The notes: generated by a model not told the origin, from the sequence alone. A stretch of 64,000 nucleotides of DNA from Amphiura filiformis (GCF_039555335.1 NC_092642.1:56337776-56401775), one strand, 5' to 3'; counted from the first letter of the stretch, positions 35,849 to 48,934 are shown. Numbers and translations: made by a program.

Positions 35849-36929
35849 GTTTCAAACTGCGTATTATTCAAATCTGCAAGTTTTCTGTTATTCTTGTCGG
35901 CTACCATCAATATTGAACATTCAAAACATCAGACAAATGAACAATATTGACATTGCTAGAAACTAAATTGGGAAAAAAAATGAACGCTATTTTGAGTACA
36001 CTTGAAAATCAATGTTGCCAAAACACTCGTCTTGCTTCTTTTGTGTCACGTTGCTAGGTAACGGCGTCTTTTTTTGTTTATTCTCAGACAATCAAATATT
36101 CTTCTCATTGTGTTGAGGGATTAGTACAAGAAAGCCATATCTCCAATAGCTGCCATTTAAGACATTTTACCATTTCTGCATTCTAACCAATATACACCTG
36201 GCAGCTATTTTACTTCATTTTGTAAAAAAAATACTAAAAATAGAGAAATCCAGAAAAAATGAAATTTTCAAGCCAAAAATTACAAAATTTCTTTTTTTTT
36301 AAAATATTTTTTTCTCATATATTTTGTTTACAAGGAATACGGAATCACTAAAATATTTTATGAAAATTAGTCTCTAGTTTCCTCAATTTCACATACTCTG
36401 CACTGATTTGACAAATAAATATAAGTACTTTTGAGACATTATGTTATCATATATCCAGGCTCTTAAAATTAAAAAAAAAAAAATTAAATTCATATTTAGG
36501 TTTCCAGGCCACCAACAGATCAATCAAAAAAAAAAAGAAGAAAAAAAGCAAGAAAAATCACACCAAATTTATGCCAAATAATCACATGCAAAGACATGAT
36601 TCTCACCACCTTGTGTTTTGATTCCATATCATTATCTTGATGACAGGATGGTAAGTTTATTTTGATGATATTCTGTGTGTTCTACAACGTGACTCGACAA
36701 ATGATAGCTTCATATTTTATTCAATTTCCACATTAAATGTTGTTTTCTTTTTCATATCCGATACTTTTTTTGTCTCAAATGTGATTGCATACTGATAATT
36801 GACACAAATGTTTCTCAGTCAGCACTACAGAGTTTTAAAAATCTATTTCTCTTTTAATTTCAACTTTTTCATAATGATTTGTCTTAAATATTTGAAAAGA
36901 TACAGTGAGACTTTTTTCACTAAATACAC

Positions 36930-37141
36930 TTAACAGATCCCATGGGCACTCCCAACCAAATTATCTGCATCTAAGAACTATTTTGATTGGTTACAAAGAG
37001 GGCAATATCTTGTACTGAGCCAATCAGATATGCGATAAGAACAGTCAATAGAAATGATTTGATTGGTTACTCAGATGATTCCATCACATAATGAGCCAAT
37101 CAGGGACACTGTAAGAAAGGTAGTAGTGCCACTGGGTTTAA
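36930..37141. mobile_element. TTAA/CCAAT element, subfamily 2
   Basis: Bounded by TTAA on both sides, with CCCATGGGCACT near the left end and AGTAGTGCCACTGGG at the right. It contains two TGATTGGTTAC / CCAATCA pairs, like 1300-1704. Non-autonomous; no coding capacity. Confidence 0.7.
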
Positions 37142-38217
37142 TGTAAGTACTTCATCATTATTGTCATCAACTCACTCATCATTGTCATCATAATTTATAT
37201 TAATATAATATTTGCCTACCCATTTATTACTGAATAAATGATGCATTTTTGTCAACCTTCTAAAAGGGCAAATTTTTCCTAATTTTAATTCAGTACCAGC
37301 AGATTTAAACCACTGACTCGCATGCCGTAACAATAGTATCTATTTGATTGCAACTTGATGATAGTATGTCCCAAAATCTAGAAAATTGATTTTTCAAATT
37401 GAGCTTACTTATCAACTTTTTTCTGAACTGCTTGTAGAAATGTTCTGTGAGGTGTGTGCATGTGGAGTGTGTGTTAGGTGTGGGGCATATGTAACCACCC
37501 CCAAACCGGGGACATACACATGAAAAACCACCATGGAAATGCGGACACACAAGAACTGTGGTCGTCCCTGATAGCCAGGACGTGCCTGGTTAGCCTAAAT
37601 TGCACATTAAAGCATACAAACATGAGTCCGCAGTCACCCAGTATAGGACAGTCCCCAGTTGTATGGCGCTTTCTCAGAACGTGTGTGTGTACATCCCCAG
37701 TTGCTGGTATTTACAAGTATTAGGGTGTGTGTATACATATGAATTTTATAAATCTCTATAATATATCACTTCTTTGAACCTAACATTTAGGCTATATACA
37801 ACTGACATCAACCCGGCAGACATTGCGGGCTTGCAATTATACCTGAAATTCTATTACCCCCACGACCCATTATTCTAAATCCCCCGACTGTGATTTGTTG
37901 AAACGCGCCACGTGACAGGCCATTAATTAGCGATAAAGTGTCAAGGGCAAGGAACTTTATGTTCTTCTATCATCACAGCGCACAGCAGAGCGCACAGCAC
38001 ACCTGCTTATGTAGGGGAGAATGGAATGTCAGGGGTGTGTTATTGTATGTGCATACCTGCTTCTAGGGGAGAAAGGAATGTTAGGTTGTGTTATTGGAAT
38101 GTGCATACGCTTTGGCTACGCGTATGCGCTCCACCTTGAGGTAAACAACTTGAAATATTTGGGCAAAAAATTTGATATTTTCTCTTTAAATTACACTATT
38201 TTGTGGTAATAGAATAG

Positions 38218-38381
38218 AAATAAAGGGTGCAGCATTATCCTTTACACGCAAATAATGTGTCCTCGGCAGCAAAAACGTTAAAATAATGGGTTCGGCTGCG
38301 CCGCACCCATTATTTACGGTTTTACTGCCTCGGACACATTATTTTCGTGTAAAGGATCATGCATTACCCTTTATTTCTTAA
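38218..38381. mobile_element. 164-bp near-perfect palindrome
   Basis: AAATAAAGGGT, GATCCTTTACACG, AATAATGTGTCC and AATAATGGGT blocks on the left are mirrored on the right (ACCCATTATT, GGACACATTATT, CGTGTAAAGGATC, ACCCTTTATTT). The centre is GGCTGCGCCGCACC. Confidence 0.8.
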
Positions 38382-38540
38382 ATAAAACGCATTTCACTCC
38401 CTGCAATGACTGAAACCCCACGGTCAAGTAGTTTGAGTAATATGCCAACAGCATAGCAATGGCTCCTTATTATAAGACCTTCTCCTGCTAAGCAGGAATA
38501 AGTCAAGAAATGTCATTAATATGGGGTCTGTCGCCATTGT

Positions 38541-38819
38541 GGGCTATTCCATTTAAAATCCACACTACCCCTGTGGAAGATATTGGAAATCTCTTCCACA
38601 GGGGGAGTATGTTTTTCAAATGTAATTAGTCAGGGTTAATCATTTTGCAACCCATACTCCCCCTGTGTAATATCTTTACCTATAGCTTCCACAACTGGAG
38701 TGAGTTTTTCAAATGGAAGTTACCCAACTGTCTGCTCTATTTGAAACTCATACTCCCTCTGTGGAAGATATTTCCAAAATCTTCCACAGGGGTAGTGTGG
38801 ATTTTAGATGGAATAGCCC
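38541..38819. mobile_element. GGGCTATTCCA family, long subfamily, copy 1
   Basis: About 280 bp. Begins GGGCTATTCCATTTAAAATC and ends GATTTTAGATGGAATAGCCC. It contains four arms built on CCCCTGTGGAAGAT / ATCTTCCACAGGGG, so it can fold as a compound hairpin. Confidence 0.8.
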
Positions 38820-39281
38820 AATAGATCCATGGCGACTTTGTCCAGGTGTAGCGGGAATAGCGGCTGTAGATCTGCTACAGGATAGTACTAAGTTACAAAA
38901 GCTAAAAAGATGTCAAGGAAGAGAAGTCAGGCCATTATAAGATCGGTAAACATATCATCAGTTCAGCAAGTGATATACATTAACATTTGAAGATCCCATA
39001 GCATCTACGTATACACACTTGTTCTATTGGTTTTATTCAGGGGGGGCCGGCCAAGATTGGCTCAATTTTGACGTTGTCATTGGTTTTACACGTAAACACA
39101 AAAATGTCTCAAATTATTCCAAAACTGTACGTATGTTATTAAGCACTATTTTATCAGTCTAAACTGTTGAGGTTCGCCAGTGAACCTCATTGTAAGTACT
39201 GTTTTTTTTTTTTTTTTTTGTATGAATAACGAACGATATGTTACGATATATACTGAAAATTTCCCCTACGTGTATCAATGA

Positions 39282-39353
39282 GTTTACGTGGTGTAGTGGT
39301 TACGGATCTCGCCGCCCACGCATAGGGTCCCGAGATCGATTCCCATCCCCGTC
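39282..39353 (+). pseudogene. tRNA-like sequence (SINE head or tRNA pseudogene)
   Basis: Box A TGGTGTAGTGG (39289-39299) and box B GATCGATTC (39334-39342) match the Pol III consensus with tRNA spacing. Preceded by a T18 tract at 39200-39218 and followed by T-rich sequence that could terminate Pol III. Confidence 0.6.
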
Positions 39354-40595
39354 GATGATTAAAAATTTTTCTTCTTTTTTTCTTTGAATTTAAAATTATT
39401 TATTTTCATGTGAAAATGTATATATTACACTGGGAAATATATTTTGTGCATTTTTTTTCTGTAATGGGGCCACCCGGCCAGGATCTTGGCTCCGGGAAAA
39501 AATAATTGCGTCCATCGTGCAGGCAGTGTTGCCGTCATCCTGTCTGTTTTGTTTACGCTTTTGGCTGTTGCCACGTTGAATAATGTAGTCCACCGTCGTC
39601 TGGTTTTATTCAAGACAAAGTGGACACAAGTTGTGTAGTATGCCTTGTTTTGGTGAAACTGCTTTGTACATGTCAGTATTTTAATCAAAAAATTTAGAAA
39701 AAAAACATTCTAAAACAATTATTCTAAAAATATATATTTTCATGCAAGAAATTGTCTTACAAATTTATTTAATATTAATGACGACTTAGTAAAATGGAAA
39801 AAAACAACCAATCTATAGTTTTCCAAACATGTAACATTTGTCTATTGGTTTTTGCAATTGATATGACTGCATGGTTTTGACACATATACAAAATATATAG
39901 AGAGAGCACAAAATGTTAACAAAATTTTGCCATTACATAAGTGTCAAAATTTACATAATGTATAGCACTAAAAAGGTTTCAGTGTGTACTAAAATAATAC
40001 AAAACACCACTTTGGTGACTGTAATTCTCTTTTTGCCTGCAATTGGCTTTTCCTTTCTTTACATTCAAGCAATTAAGCTTACTAGCTATAAAAGCATTGT
40101 ATCCTAACGCATGTGAAAACATACCACTAAACGTACTAAAAATATCCCCATAAAATGTACAAATTCAACGCTCAGCTTACGAAATAGCGACAAAATGGAG
40201 ACGAGAAATTAACATGTCTCTGACAAGGAAGCCATATACGCTACAAACTGTTACATTTTTACTTCCAACTTCTTTAACAAAGTCTTAAATGAACCTAATT
40301 GTTCAACAGATTTTTATTTTGTGTCTTATACATTAATTTGCCATATGACCCAATTAGAGCTTAATTTACTGAAATGAATGATGATTTTGTTACATCCTTG
40401 CATACAATTTGCAAAATATATATGCTGTTAAATTTTACTACTTTTATAACATTACTGTAAATGTGGAATTTTCGTGCAACTTCAATTTTCACGCTTTTCG
40501 CATATTCTTCTAAGCTTGCTTTAAATTATAAATGAACAAAAAGGATTATTAATGTTTTTTTTAAAGTCTATATCGAAAACTTGAAATAAGCTACA

Positions 40596-41217
40596 TTAAG
40601 GGCTGGGGTATGAACGTTTGGACAGTATTTATTGTGGGACATTAGAGAACATCAGACATATCGAAGTGCATTCTGAATAGGAAGAATGTCGTTCTGATAT
40701 CAAATGATTAAAAATATTGATATTTTTGATATTTAATAGTACTCGAAGTAAACTTTATAAATCTGATGATTTATACTTAAAGTGTATGTAGGTGGGATGA
40801 AAAGCTGACGATCAATTGAAAATTTTGACCTTTCGTATTGAAGATATCAATTTTTTTCCCAAAACACAAAAAAAATTATGTCTTTTTGGGAAAAAAATCC
40901 ATATCTTCAATATGAAAGGTCAAAATTTTGAATTGATCGTCGGCTTTTCGTCCCAGCTACATACACTTAAAGAATATATCATTAGATTTATAAAATTTTC
41001 TTCGAGGACTGTTATATATCAAAAATGTGAAAAATATCAAATTTTAATAATTTGTCATAAAATTTGTATTATATCGTGAATTTCAAAAAATGAAAATTAT
41101 TTGATATCAGAAAGACATTCTTCGAATTCAGACTGCAATTCGATATGTCTGATGTGCTCTCATGACCCACAAAAAATACTGTCGAGACGCTCAAAATGCT
41201 CATTCCAGATCCCTTAA
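40596..41217. mobile_element. 622-bp fold-back element with TTAA ends and arms of about 300 bp
   Basis: Left TTAAGGGCTGGGGTATGA... and right ...TCATTCCAGATCCCTTAA. The arms pair nearly throughout: CATCAGACATATCGAA with TTCGATATGTCTGATG; AAGTGTATGTAGGTGGGATG with CGTCCCAGCTACATACACTT; GACCTTTCGTATTGAAGATA with TATCTTCAATATGAAAGGTC. The loop is only a few dozen bases around 40865. Confidence 0.8.
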
Positions 41218-42065
41218 AAACAGGCAAAAATGTTTCCAATTGTTAAAGCACAAAAAATAAATTGCGCCAAAATAACTTTTCTTGCAGTCGTGCATCGTCA
41301 ATGGGAAGCACCTGATTTGTATGTGTGTAGCTGAACTAACTGTCAGATTTTATATAAGATGCCATGTTTAGAATCAACTCGCTTCAGCTTCAAGGCATGG
41401 AAAAGGGTCATGGTGGATCTATAACATTTAGAAGACCAAGAAGCCATCAAAGATAATGTAAGAAAAGAAAAAAAATGAATGAAGGGAACCACCTTGCTGT
41501 TTATGAATAATCAATGCAATGTGTCTTTAACAGTATGCATAATAGATGTGCCCCATAGAAGACTGTTGGTTTTTGATATTATAAGGGTTAAAAACGTCAA
41601 GAAGGAAAAAAAGGGACGTAAAATCAATGTATGGAGCTGCGATGCATTCATTTATGCGTAATTTTGATGTACATTGTGGAAGAAAGTTTACAGAATGCAC
41701 ATGTTGACTTGACAAAAATTATTCTTTGTTCAGTTATAATAACCGAATAATTTTGCCAATTTTAACCCGAACAAAGTATAGACTGGTTACAGAAGCAAGC
41801 AATAAAGAATGCAAAACAACATGGGGCAAACAGAAGAAATTATCAACAAATCCACATTGCCAGATTAGCAACATTGACTTCATGCTTAAATGCATGAAGT
41901 CAATAATTATTGCTATCTACTGTAGATATGACCAGTAGTCACAAGTCATTACAGATAATGTGGCTGTAGATACCAGAACTAATAATAACATTTAATTATA
42001 TATTGATATTAGTTGTATGTGCATCATTTGTTTATTAATCCATGTTTGCAAGGATACCAGATGGA

Positions 42066-42661
42066 CAATTGAATACCTGAGTGGAAGAAGGGCCCAACTC
42101 CAATTTTTTTACAAAAATGAGTTAGACCCAGCATTTTATTGCCAGCAGACTGATCTTCCTTGTGTGTGAAAGATGAGCCAAAATCCACTCTCTAAATAGT
42201 CTTTCATGTACACTTAATCATGGTTTTCATGGAAGAAAGGCCCAACTCCATGGAGTTGGGCCCTTGTTCCACAAATATAGGGTTAGAGAGGAATTTTGTT
42301 CATCCATGAAATCTGCTTTTCACTACAATAAATTTTCTTGCTAACATATAACATGAGTTCTACTTGTGCAATTAATGGTGATTGAACGTAATTTCTGTAG
42401 CTATTTATAACACAGAACTGGCACTTGCAGAATATTAGTGGAAGAAGGGCCCAACTCCAACTCGTATTAAGACCTGTACCGCTGCCATGGAAACATCAAA
42501 TATAATTTTGAATGTATGTACTATTGTATGTTCATGTATTAAAGGTCCCTGAGATGAAAACGTTCTGTCTATAAAACTTTTCCAAATATTAAGTTTTTTC
42601 TTAATATCTCAAAAACAGTTTTGATGGAGTTGGGCCCTTCTTCCACTCAGGTATTCAATTG
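42066..42661 (+). mobile_element. 596-bp element with GGGCCCAACTCC repeats, copy 1
   Basis: Ends are a near-perfect inverted repeat of about 35 bp (AATTGAATACCTGAGTGGAA, then GAAGGGCCCAACTCC). The same GGAAGAAGGGCCCAACTCCA block recurs internally near 42235 and 42440, and a palindrome CCATGGAGTTGGGCCC lies at 42248-42270. No open frame. Confidence 0.8.
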
Positions 42662-44380
42662 ATTAGAGCATTATGAAACAATATTTTTTGAATATTTTAG
42701 TAAGCAATTTAAATGTCATAGTGGTAACATACATGCTTAAGACTCTGGTGGTGCATGAAGGTAGTCCAGTTAAGTTTGGGCAAAGATACTAAAAATAATT
42801 AGTATCTTTGGTTTGGGTAGAAATATGCTGCTAATAACCTGAAAGTGGCCCCATCCTCTACACCAATTTTCCATTCCGCCAAATTTAAGACAAACTGCTT
42901 ACCAAAATTGGCCTAGAAAAGGGAGTCATATGATATACCAAATAGCACAAAATGTGGCCTATGTTTGCAGTACATATATGTATGGCCTGTATGGTCATAC
43001 GTACCGAGTGCTTTGAAACATTTTTAACCCCAATTCATGAATTATAAGTGAGAAAATGCAACCATAATAACAACTTTTCAACTATTTTGTTGTATTTTTT
43101 AAAACTTTACCCCCTGTTCCTCTTTTCGCAATCATCACAACATAATAACTCTTTCCCGGGCTTACGCCATTTAATGTAACCTATCCATACAAATTACCGA
43201 GACCATCTTCACTATTATCGGGTGTTATACATTACGATTCGTTTGTCTACACAGCTATGATACGGGCAGTGACCGTTGAGGCCACAAGCAAATTCTTACT
43301 ACTACAAGCCGATAACAAGATTCTACATGTATGATCCAACAACTGTTCTCGGAGGATGGTATTTAACCGAACAGGGCATGATAAATGTTTCATATATATC
43401 AACATGGTCCTCTCTAACGCATACACGCATGTCATCCATTGCGATTTTGTTAACATGCAGACACAAATTTGCTCATGCGATGACCAATGAAGCTTATGAG
43501 TATTTCAAATAATGACTACTATAACACTATTGCATGATCTTATTACACATGGAGCTAATGGTTAGTTACGTAATCCCAATTTGATATTCGCAAGTACTCT
43601 AGAAGTTGTGTTCACACAGTGATAGATTCTTGAGAATTGTGATTCTAAGGTCAATTCCAGACTGTGTGTTCACACAACTCCATTGTAGACTGGAATCCTC
43701 AAGTTTTGCGATGCCTTATGACCATTCGTGTGATGACATCAACTTTGGAATTACAACCGCATGCTTTCTGTGACCTATCTAGTGGTGGCCAAGGCACCAA
43801 ATTGAACCATATAAAATATAATTAAACCAAGCTCATAGGTTATGCTCAGCATGCGCGAGAATCACAAAATGGCTTTAGTTCAACAACAACAACAACTGAA
43901 AATCATAAAGCGCCTAAAACCAAACAATTGTACTATGGCACCGATAAACAATCAAACACTTCACATGGCACAGGACTCTCGGATCACTTGGTAAAACTGT
44001 GAAATCCCCTATTTCTTGGTGCTATATTTGGAGATAAATTTGAAGACAAACTTAGGGATTGGAATCCTAAAGGCAGTTTACACGGCAGATTTTCAGCCAA
44101 GTTTTTGCTTGAGAACCACTATGCTTAATTAAGCATAAAGCCTTTGTGTGGACATGCCCAGTGTTTACTTGAATAAGTCAGTCCCTAACCAAATATTAAA
44201 TCAAATTTGCTTTATCAATGTTTGCAAACATTTTAATTAATATTTTCAACAACAATCTAATGATATATTTTGACTATATCGATGAGTAAATAAACCACAT
44301 TAATGACTAGCATGAATACTGCAGTACACATTATCAAACTGATAAACCTTATGCCGGAGTCGGATTCAAGTAGCACTATG

Positions 44381-44570
44381 TACCACAATGGCCTCATCCC
44401 AATGGCATAGTTCAATAACCTCAATTAAACTATCATAGTGCAAAATATGACCTCGAGTTTCATGATATGAGTTTTTGTACCCAAATTTTCAAAGGTCATT
44501 GAATGAATGTGCAAATGTATTGGGGTTAAAGAACTGTGCCTTGATAGATGAGTATGTTGTGGATCCTAGT
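44381..44570 (+). repeat. Dispersed 'CCTCATCCCAATGGCA' repeat, single copy
   Basis: Same unit as 49544-50005: CTCATCCCAATGGCATAG, GAGTTTTTGTACCCAAATTT, CAAAGGTCATT, TGTATTGGGGTTAAAGAACT, GTTGTGGATCCT. Confidence 0.8.
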
Positions 44571-45608
44571 GTAGGGCAAATTGATTAAATTGATCCGACT
44601 GGTCATTTGCGTTATGACAAAGATGAGCCCACCACATTCAGGTTAATTAATTGCGTTCCTGACTAACGAAGGCTCCCATCATGAACACCATCATATTGCA
44701 TAGTGTTTTTTGATCAATGACTGAGATGGTTGGCCTGGATATTAATTGGATTAATTATGTTCAAGCACTTATGTAGTATTAACGATTCTTTGTAATCCTA
44801 AAACTCATTTACATATGCCTACATCAACACTTACTGTGTAGCATTTTAAATAAAAATTAATTAGATTCAGCATCATAACGAAGAAAGAAAACCGAAATTT
44901 TACACAAAATATTGTGTTCAGTAATACACTCTTTGAAATAAGGTTCATAGCTGTCCTGTATTTCAAACCCTCAAGACAAAAGGTTCTTGAAAATGGGTTC
45001 ATTCTGGCCCTTCAAAAACCCTTTTCAGGTCTAAGATGGTTCTTTGTAGCCTTTCCAGAATCCTTTTCTATTCTTGATAGAACTATTTACAGTTCCACAT
45101 ACAGGACAGCTCAAGAACCATTTTAGGTTGAAAGCTGTTGTGACTTACAATGAATTGTAAAAATGTACATTTATTTTTATTCAATCTGTTTAGCAATAAT
45201 ATAGTTTTATCCAAAATTTTCTGGGGCAAAGACATTTAAAAATAAGGATTCCTTTCTTCACACCCTAATTGTGTTTTGATTGTTTTACAATATCTGGTGA
45301 AGTGAAATCCGAACACCATTTCCTTCTATAAATGACTGCATGATGATTGATAATACATTGGGGAAAATGATAACATTCTTCTTAAAATATTAAATATTCA
45401 GTATCGTTTGTAAAGGTATCAATCATTTATACTTCTCTCAAAAAATATACTCTCTCAAAATCCGACTCTGAAATTTGGTATTATTTCCCATCACAATGTT
45501 TCCACGCTTTTTTTTTATAATCCCTGTATAATAAATCTGTATTATTTATTTATAGGTCTCTGCACGACTGTGTACGCTGCATCGGAAGGGATATACATCT
45601 TGACCAAC

Positions 45609-45823
45609 TTAACCCCATGAGAACTACCTGCTGATTGGCCAAAAAGAAGGTTTTATTATCAATTGGACCAATTAGCAATATTGTTAGAATAATTTCACTA
45701 CACAAAAAATTTGGGGTGAATTATTTGCAAAGCTCCATTCTGATTGGTGATTAAAGTGAAGATATCATGTAATTGACTAATCAGAGGCAATGTTAGATCG
45801 GCAGGTAGTGCTCAGGGGGTTAA
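45609..45823 (+). mobile_element. TTAA-flanked CCAAT-rich MITE, copy 5
   Basis: Same family, both TTAA ends intact. Confidence 0.8.
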
Positions 45824-47047
45824 GTAAGGCTTCCATACTCTTTCTTGATCCTATTTTCATCATTACTTGCCGTCCAACTCGATCATGGCCTTTAACATTT
45901 AAATAATAGCATTGGAGTGTTATGGGGTAAGACTCTCCATGTTTTCACTATATGTATAATATTATACAGCAAACACAAATTTTGTAAATTAAATAAGTTC
46001 TGGTATAAGATCCGAAAGAATAAAGTATTCACTCGATATATTTCAGTATATTTTTGAGCTGGTTGAATTATATCAGAGATATTTTGCTCTCAATATCTTA
46101 TTTTAAATATAATAATATTCTTTCATAATAAATGTATTTATGGAAAATACTTCCATGCAGTGTGAAGCTAAAAAAATGCTAATTATTTCTAAGGTTGATT
46201 TGCAAACCATGATGCCCCTCAAATAGCATGAGCGAAATGAGCGAACTAGATTTTATTAATATAAAAGTAAAATATATAAAATTTGTCGAGCTTTCGGCCA
46301 TAGGCCTTTTTCATAGCCATAACAAAATACTTGTGAAAAGAAAAAACAAAACATCCGCAGAATCCCCATACCGTTGGGCTATAGATCATAAAGGTACTTT
46401 TATTTCTAAGACCCAGCACAATAGCCTGCACTATTTTAAACCCTTTTTTATGTAAAAATACAAATCTATAAAATAAATATTTGAATTTCATAAATTAATT
46501 AATAATAAATGACCTTTGAACTGTTAGTTATACAGGTGGTACCAACACTATTGAACAGATAATTATTCATTAATGACTTGATGAGAACTTGAGGTGATGC
46601 TCTTTCATAAGAAACCACAACAAATGATGATACCATAATTATATATATATATATTCCTTAGAACGCACAAGTCAAGGTCGTTTGTAGACAAATGGAACTA
46701 TCGGAGTGTCGCGTCTGACAACAAATTGACCTTTTTGTGGTGTAATCAACATGACAAAATATCACTATAATCTTGAAGACAATCAGCAAAATACAATTAG
46801 GTATAAGCGCTATAATCCAGTATTAGTGGCGAAGCAATAAAATAATAAATATCCAAGTGGAAAAACACAATTGTATCATCAGCGGCAATCTAGATGCACA
46901 CACATGCACAAAGGCGGCGATGATGACATGTCACATGTCAATACCAAACGAATGTCCATTTTCTACTTCCAAAACGATGCCTTATAAAAAGATTCCAAAT
47001 TTGGTCATAATATAAATCACATTGGTAATTATCCATGAATTGCTTAC

Positions 47048-47112
47048 CGTGGAGGGACCATGTTGTATGACCCGCTCCGGCCCAGAGCCTCCGACACAGC
47101 AACGTTCCCCAT
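47048..47112 (-). CDS. Alternative first coding exon B of the IQSEC/BRAG-like gene (candidate)
   Basis: This short exon starts at ATG with A at -3 and G at +4 and reads MGNVAVSEALGRSGSYN then MVPP, before donor GTAAGC. It is 65 bp and ends in phase 2, the same as exon A. It would therefore join 17057 in frame, with an Arg codon at the junction, after a roughly 30-kb intron. A perfect CRE palindrome lies 97-104 bp upstream of the ATG. Met-Gly raises the question of N-myristoylation, but Val at position 5 after Gly is unfavourable. It is too short to recognise by homology; the evidence is phase, donor, start context and nearby promoter motif. Confidence 0.55.
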
Positions 47113-47208
47113 ATTGATCCTAAGCAGACTCTGATAGCTGCAGCGGATGAAGCAGAATACCGTGAACCAAGGCAAGCTAGTAGTGCAGTACAGATAGATT
47201 GAGGCCTG

Positions 47209-47216
47209 TGACGTCA
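47209..47216. promoter_or_regulatory. Perfect CRE palindrome TGACGTCA upstream of first exon B
   Basis: The 8-bp site TGACGTCA is the full consensus for CREB/ATF dimers. It sits about 100 bp upstream (on the minus strand) of the candidate start codon at 47112, where functional CREs usually lie. The surrounding 150 bp is somewhat richer in GC than the rest of the intron. No TATA box is evident. Function is inferred from position only. Confidence 0.4.
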
Positions 47217-48349
47217 CGAGCTACTAGCACAGCACTAATTTCTACACTGCAGTAATTTTCAGGCATCTTTTCCATGATTTTTCTTTTTACAAATACATAC
47301 ATTTGTAAGAATTGGTGATATTATAAATGGGGCAAACGTCAAAATGCTGAGTTGTGGACAAATGAATCGCATCACAGATTATAGAAGGAATCTGTAATCG
47401 CATGAAGATTAGTGCTTGTACATTGACTACCTGCAGTATAGTGGTAAACTACCTGCGCTGCTTTGATGCATAATATGCGTCTTACTCTCTTGCTCGACAC
47501 ATCTACCTGCTACGGCACAACCTAGTGAAGCTCAATTAGACTCGTTCCCTGCTCTAGGTGGCAATCTACTACTAACATTTATTCCGTAACGACTAATATT
47601 TTTACGCTGAAACGATTTTTAAAAAGGCCATTTTGAAATATCTTTGTAAAAACAAATAGTCCGCTTTTAACTGTAAAATTCCAATTTTATGTTTATACGT
47701 ATAAATGTGCTGGCTACAGATGATGCTGAGTTTGAGAGATGGTAAATTATAGTACAAATGAAAATAAGTATTCATAAACAATTTTATGTTGAACAAAGTG
47801 ATCCCGGCAAAACGAGTTTAACGACACGCTGTAAGCTTTCTCAGCTTGTCGTACTGTGTGTAGCATCCTTGTACTAGCCTTAAATATCTTACACTGCATA
47901 ATTTGTTGCCTTTCCAAATTGGTTTTCAAAGGTTAATTTTATGACAAAAAATTCTTTTTTATATTTTTCTGAAAGCATATTACTGTACTAGTAGTATTAA
48001 CTTTCATCTCTTGTAAAGCGCCTGTGTGAGGTGATATTGAATGCTTAAATTGTTGAATGCCTAATTGCTCTACAGATTTTTTCATACCTTTTATATTATA
48101 AACACTTTGTACTTCTTTTTTTCTTTTTTGCCATTCTAAATGTTTGCTCATGTATGTGTCCCTTCACCAAGTCATTGTTGCTCGTCTGCACTGGCATGTA
48201 GGTCAAAATTTTCCTGGATTTTATGTTTGAATTTTTAATCTTCTTTGTTCAAATAAAGTAAGAAAATATGTGTAGTAATAATACATAATTTAAACCAAAA
48301 TATAACTCTAATACCAGTCTCAATAGCCCACATACAGGCCTACCAAATT

Positions 48350-48531
48350 GGGCTATTCCAGATGAAATCCATACACCCCCTTTAGAAGACATGATCTTAA
48401 TCTTCCACACAGGGAGTATACATTTCAAATGGGATTATTTGAATGGGTGACTCCATTTGAAATCCACACTCCCTCTGTGGAACATTAAGATCTCTTCCAG
48501 AGGGTGTAGGGATTTCACCTTGAATAGCCCA
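48350..48531. mobile_element. GGGCTATTCCA palindromic family, copy 7
   Basis: GGGCTATTCCAGATGAAATC ... CACCTTGAATAGCCC with both arms intact. Confidence 0.75.
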
Positions 48532-48757
48532 TTGCAAAAGCACAGAAGTACAACAGTGATGGAAGCAAGAGACTGAATCTGTTTCCCCCTTCCCCTTAAA
48601 CGTTGTTCACGCTATCAAATTACAGCAGCATACAAACAAACTAAATCAGGCATGGCAAGCAGCCATAATTAAGTTGTAAGTTTTAAATGATTACTGAGTG
48701 ATTCCTGTCAATGTCATGACCATCCTAATTACGACCAAATACACACTAAATTCACTA

Positions 48758-48934
48758 GGATCCACAACATGCTTATCTATCAGGGAAAAGTTCTTTAACC
48801 CCAATACATTTGTACAGTCATTGAATGACCTTTGAAAATTTGGGTACAAAAACTCATACTCTACAATTTGAGGTCAAATTTTGCACTATGATTGTTTAAT
48901 TGAGGTTATTGGACTATGCCATTGGGATGAGGCC
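48758..48934 (-). repeat. Dispersed 'CCTCATCCCAATGGCA' repeat, inverted copy
   Basis: Reverse complement of the 44381 unit: AGGATCCACAACATGC ... AACCCCAATACATTTGTA ... TGCCATTGGGATGAGG. Confidence 0.8.

Larger units (their letters stand above)
26730..47047. other. Region between the two candidate first exons
   Basis: Non-coding as far as can be seen. Contains the 135-bp x 8 minisatellite, many MITE-like elements and a tRNA-like head. Unassigned stretches of over 300 bp (26800-28280, 28620-29640, 30230-31100, 33100-35460, 35900-36900, 39400-40590, 42670-44380, 45830-47040) carry no family motif in any frame I read. Confidence 0.5.

Noticed and set aside
38821..38940. Possible small exon after the palindromic element (WRLCPGVAGIAAVDLLQDST)
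   Set aside because: No clear acceptor and donor pair and no recognised family; the frame begins inside the repeat.
47048..47112. N-myristoylation of candidate exon B product
   Set aside because: Gly-2 is present, but the fifth residue after it is Val, not a small or hydroxyl residue, so the usual consensus is not met.
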